A stretch of 64,000 bases of DNA from JBMOKU01 sp049324315 (GTDB lineage: Bacteria; Bacillota; Clostridia; Peptostreptococcales; Thermotaleaceae). This document shows positions 61,110-64,000 of this stretch, in pieces. The DNA is taken from positions 1 to 64,000 of the forward strand of contig JBMOKU010000016.1 of the NCBI GenBank assembly GCA_049324315.1, in the 5' to 3' direction. How positions within the stretch are numbered: the stretch's first letter is position 1; each line of letters opens with the position of its first letter. Position numbers and translations under genes: made by a program. A model generated the notes under the pieces. It had not been told where the DNA came from and did not search any database. It saw nothing but the letters and a program-made list of their open reading frames with translations.

Positions 61110-62492
61110 GTGGCAATTAGAAAAGCAGAGCCATTTAAAATTAAAATGGTTGAACCAATTCGATTAATATCTAGGGAAGAAAGGGAGAAAGCGTTAATAA
61201 ATGCAGGCTATAACCCTTTTGCATTGAGGGCAGAAGATGTTTACATTGATTTGCTTACAGACAGTGGAACAGGTGCCATGAGTGATGCACAATGGGCTGC
61301 CATGATGGTGGGAGACGAGTCGTATGCAGGCAGCCGCAGCTTTTACAGACTAGAAGCCTCCGTTCAGGATATTATCGGCTATAAATATGTTATTCCTGCC
61401 CATCAAGGGAGAGGTGCGGAACAAGTTGTATTTCCAAATGTTATCAAGAATAAGGGCGACTATGTACTTGGAAATATGCACTTTGACACAACAAAAGCCC
61501 ACATTGAAATTTCAGGTGGAAGGGCAATAAATTTGGTTGCCGAAAAAGCCTATGATACCACTACATATGATGATTTTAAGGGCGATTTTGATCTAGGGAA
61601 ACTGGAAGACTTTATCAAACAAAATGGTGTAGATAAAATTGCTTTAATCGTTATTACCGTAACCTGTAACTCAGCGGGCGGTCAACCAGTATCCATGGCA
61701 AATATAAGAGGTGTTAAAGAAATAGCTGACCGATATGGTATTAAGGTCTTTATCGATGCTGCCAGATATGCTGAAAATGCGTATTTTATTAAGATGAGAG
61801 AAGCCGGTTATCAGGATAAATCTATTAAAGATATCGTAAAGGAAATGTTTAGTTATGCTGATGGTTTTACCATGAGTGCGAAAAAAGATGGTCTTGTAAA
61901 TATGGGGGGACTTATTGGTATTAAGGAAGACGAAGAGCTCTATACCATGTGCAGGTCTACCATCGTTCCAATGGAAGGATTCCCAACTTACGGTGGATTG
62001 TCTGGTAGAGATATGGAAGCATTGGCCGTTGGGATGCAGGAAGGTGTGGAATTAGACTATCTGGAATACCGTATTGAACAGGTAAAATATCTTGGAGACA
62101 GACTGGTGGAAGCAGGTGTGCCTATTCAATATCCAACAGGTGGTCATGCCGTATTCGTGGATTGTAAGAAAATTTGTCCACATATTCCGTATTATCAATT
62201 CCCTGCCCAGGCGGTATGTAATGCAGTATATCTTGAAGCAGGTGTAAGACCCGTTGAAATCGGCTCCTTCCTTCTGGGTAGAGATCCGGATACAGGAGAG
62301 AATCTTGAATCTCCATTAGAGTTAATGAGATTAACCATACCTAGAAGAGTTTATACCAATAGACATATGGATGTTGTTGCAGATGCAGTCATCGAAGTAT
62401 ATAAAAATGCAGATAAGCTTGTAGGACTAGAATTTGATTATGAGCCGAAGGTCTTGAGACATTTTACCGCAAAATTAAAACCAGTTAAATAG
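61110..62492 (+). CDS. tnaA: Tryptophanase
   Basis: This PLP enzyme splits tryptophan to indole, pyruvate and ammonia. The 460 residues have IDLLTDSGTGAMSD near 46, HQGRGAEQ near 98 and the PLP lysine in TMSAKKDG near 255. Two positions separate it from tyrosine phenol-lyase: Asp in MHFDTTKAH, where the lyase has Thr, and Ile in VRPVEIGSFLLGRD, where the lyase has the phenol-binding Arg. GAGGGAGGGG precedes the GTG. No Trp permease is adjacent. Confidence 0.92.
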   Translation: MAIRKAEPFKIKMVEPIRLISREEREKALINAGYNPFALRAEDVYIDLLTDSGTGAMSDAQWAAMMVGDESYAGSRSFYRLEASVQDIIGYKYVIPAHQGRGAEQVVFPNVIKNKGDYVLGNMHFDTTKAHIEISGGRAINLVAEKAYDTTTYDDFKGDFDLGKLEDFIKQNGVDKIALIVITVTCNSAGGQPVSMANIRGVKEIADRYGIKVFIDAARYAENAYFIKMREAGYQDKSIKDIVKEMFSYADGFTMSAKKDGLVNMGGLIGIKEDEELYTMCRSTIVPMEGFPTYGGLSGRDMEALAVGMQEGVELDYLEYRIEQVKYLGDRLVEAGVPIQYPTGGHAVFVDCKKICPHIPYYQFPAQAVCNAVYLEAGVRPVEIGSFLLGRDPDTGENLESPLELMRLTIPRRVYTNRHMDVVADAVIEVYKNADKLVGLEFDYEPKVLRHFTAKLKPVK

Positions 62493-62500
62493 AAGTACGT

Positions 62501-62537
62501 AAAAACAGAGCCTTGTATGATGCAAGGTTCTGTTTTT
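62501..62537 (+). terminator. Terminator after tnaA
   Basis: AACAGAGCCTTG and CAAGGTTCTGTT pair (one G-T), followed by a T run. Confidence 0.85.
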
Positions 62538-62558
62538 TGTTTTGAGAATGTTGCATTC

Positions 62559-62680
62559 GCTGTCATCCTGAGCGTAGCCAAGGAGCTTAATTCTCTAGCA
62601 AAGTCATGGGGACGGTTCGAGCGTTTCCGAAGCACAGCGAAGGACCGAAGGGAAAACGATGGAACTGTCCCCGTGGCGCA
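62559..62680. repeat. REP-like intergenic repeat
   Basis: GTCATCCTGAGCG, CATGGGGACGGTTC and GGAACTGTCCCCGTGG are present; the last two are inverted partners 42 bases apart. It belongs with the GGGGAC-type elements at 13412, 13512 and 25902. Confidence 0.5.
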
Positions 62681-62763
62681 GCGGGGGTACACAATTATAT
62701 TTTACAGTTGATCGGCAGGGCAAATTTTGGTCTTGTTTTTTCAGAAAAATGTAAAAAAAGTAT

Positions 62764-62793
62764 TTGATTCTGAATAGAATATTATGATAAAAT
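62764..62793 (+). promoter_or_regulatory. Promoter of the LacI-family regulator gene
   Basis: TTGATT and TAAAAT lie 18 bases apart, and transcription would start close to the operator that follows. Confidence 0.45.
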
Positions 62794-62806
62794 AAGATCA
62801 AGTTCT

Positions 62807-62830
62807 GGTAACGTTACCGGAAACGTTACT
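62807..62830. promoter_or_regulatory. LacI-family operator(s)
   Basis: GGTAACGTTACC is a perfect 12-bp palindrome with the central CG typical of LacI-family sites, and GAAACGTTAC follows at once as a second half-matched site. The position at the transcript start suggests self-repression. Confidence 0.7.
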
Positions 62831-62850
62831 AAAGAAAAGGAGTTTTGCTA

Positions 62851-63873
62851 ATGGACAATATAAATATCAAAGATATAGCGAAGATTGCCGGAGTAGGCGT
62901 CAGTACGGTTTCTCGTGTGATTAACAACCACCCGGATGTGAAGGGGGAAACGCGGGAAAGAATTATGAAAATTATTAGTGAATATAATTATATACCGAAT
63001 AATAGTGCAAGGAACCTGAAAAGGAATGTTGCCAAGGATATTGGTGTATTAGTGAAAGGCGGAATATATAACCCGTTTTTCTCCAGAATCATTCACAATA
63101 TTGAAGAAAAAATCAATGAAAAGGGCTATTCCATGATTCTTCATTACAATTTTGACAATACCAGTGACATTGATGCGGCCATAGAGCTAATTAAAGAAAA
63201 AAAGCTAAAGGGACTGATTTGTCTTGGAGGGGAGTTTGATCATATCAATGAGGAACAAATGGAAAGTATCAATACACCGATCGTTTTAGTTTCTACGAAA
63301 CCAGTGGAGGATGTGAATAAAAAATTCTTTTCAAGTGTGATTATTGATGATGAAAAGGCGGCCTATGAGGCGGTAGATTACTTATGCAAGTTGGGTCATC
63401 AGAGAATAGGAATTATTGCCAAAAGGGAAAACGATATCTCCATAGGTGTACGAAGACTTGAGGGATACAAGAAAGCTTTGAAAAAATACGGAATTCCCTA
63501 TGATGCAGCGTTTGTGGAGGAGGGCGAATATACGTTTGAATCAGGATATCAAGCCATGGAAAGGCTGCTAGATAAAGGATTGGAGCTAACAGCAGTTTTT
63601 GCGATATCAGATGTTATGGCCATCGGTGCTGCCAAGGCAATATTGAAGCGAGGCTTGAGGATACCGGAAGATATTTCTGTGGTAGGGTTCGATGGTATTG
63701 ATTATGCAAAATATTTCCATCCGTCTATTACAACGGTAAAGCAGCCGGGGGAAAACATGGGCCAGAAGAGTGCAGAAATATTGTTTAGTATGATTAAAAA
63801 GAAAGCAGAAAAGCAGCATGTGGTACTGAAGACAAAGCTGCTGGAAGGCGAATCTTGTAAAAGTATTTTGTAA
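62851..63873 (+). CDS. LacI/GalR-family transcriptional regulator
   Basis: The 340 residues start with the HTH and hinge (NIKDIAKIAGVGVSTVSRVI, then SARNLKRN near 53), followed by a sugar-binding periplasmic-like core (DIGVLVKGGIYNPFF near 63, SDVMAIGAAKAIL near 250, VVGFDGIDYA near 270). AAAGGAG precedes the ATG at 62851; a TTG six bases earlier overlaps that site. The regulated genes probably lie downstream of the window. The last 127 bases of the window hold no complete gene. Confidence 0.92.
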   Translation: MDNINIKDIAKIAGVGVSTVSRVINNHPDVKGETRERIMKIISEYNYIPNNSARNLKRNVAKDIGVLVKGGIYNPFFSRIIHNIEEKINEKGYSMILHYNFDNTSDIDAAIELIKEKKLKGLICLGGEFDHINEEQMESINTPIVLVSTKPVEDVNKKFFSSVIIDDEKAAYEAVDYLCKLGHQRIGIIAKRENDISIGVRRLEGYKKALKKYGIPYDAAFVEEGEYTFESGYQAMERLLDKGLELTAVFAISDVMAIGAAKAILKRGLRIPEDISVVGFDGIDYAKYFHPSITTVKQPGENMGQKSAEILFSMIKKKAEKQHVVLKTKLLEGESCKSIL

Positions 63874-64000
63874 CGTTCAAAGGGGATATGGGATTTAAAT
63901 AAGTAAAGCACGGTTATTCATGCTATTCTGCCAATAAAGGGATGGCAGGAAGCAGTTATTCATAATATTGCTAAGGAATGGAGGGGATGCAATCGTTTTC

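Noticed and set aside
61025..61120. TnaC-like leader peptide before tryptophanase
   Set aside because: A 31-codon frame with a single Trp exists, but its ribosome site is weak, it overlaps the tnaA start, and the Pro-stop and Trp-Asp spacing of known TnaC peptides are not matched.
61110..62492. Tyrosine phenol-lyase
   Set aside because: The phenol-contacting Arg is Ile and the Thr in the YFTTT position is Asp, both as in tryptophanase.

Overview
The window looks like a chromosomal segment of a low-GC anaerobic Firmicute of class Clostridia. The reasons are AT-rich DNA with strong AGGAGG ribosome binding sites, the pairing of hprK with PTS enzyme I, a rapZ-yvcK pair, a selenocysteine/tungsten-type formate dehydrogenase, an NAD-linked multi-subunit [FeFe] hydrogenase with all three maturases, and tryptophanase. 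The species cannot be fixed from sequence alone.

Layout. 1-9950: end of PTS enzyme I, then uvrB-uvrA, a PilZ protein, a secreted stalk-domain protein, uvrC and hprK. 9980-25850: a formate and molybdenum/tungsten cofactor block. It holds minus-strand mogA-like, HesA/MoeB-like and sigma-54 activator genes, then plus-strand fdhA (in-frame UGA read as selenocysteine), mobA and fdhD, two tandem Moco/Tuco-type riboswitches, and the tungstate transporter tupABC running into moeA, moeA-PBP, moaA, moaC and a MOSC gene. 26177-36788: focA, the hydrogenase operon (NuoE-like, HndB-like, HydB, HydA), a hydrogenase regulator behind a structured attenuator, and hydG, hydE (with an N-terminal DUF3343-like domain) and hydF. 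Together these support interconversion of formate, H2, NAD(P)H and ferredoxin.

36826-49000 is the unusual part. It is an array of small, co-directional, functionally unrelated genes: glyoxalase-like, nitroreductase, streptothricin-acetyltransferase-like, membrane protein, HAD, PduL, GNAT proteins, aspartic protease, DUF4279, and relics. They are separated by long imperfect palindromes that begin YYYAAC and end GTTRRRY, the signature of integron attC sites. For eight cassettes the bases after the upstream GTT are the reverse complement of those before the downstream AAC, as expected for units that move as circles. The only recombinase present is a XerC/D-like tyrosine recombinase without the IntI insertion. 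It is split into two frames exactly at an A AAA AAG slippery heptamer. The array is bracketed by a second, diverged copy of the hydF 3' end, with a third short copy beside the recombinase.

49050-54710 is an accessory stretch with decayed genes (MGMT-like, flavodoxin/ferredoxin-like) among intact arginase-family, PhzF, HD, VanZ and esterase genes. 54801-63873 returns to ordinary chromosome: peroxiredoxin, a solute-binding protein, murB-PHP-rapZ-yvcK, tryptophanase and a LacI-family regulator with a palindromic operator.
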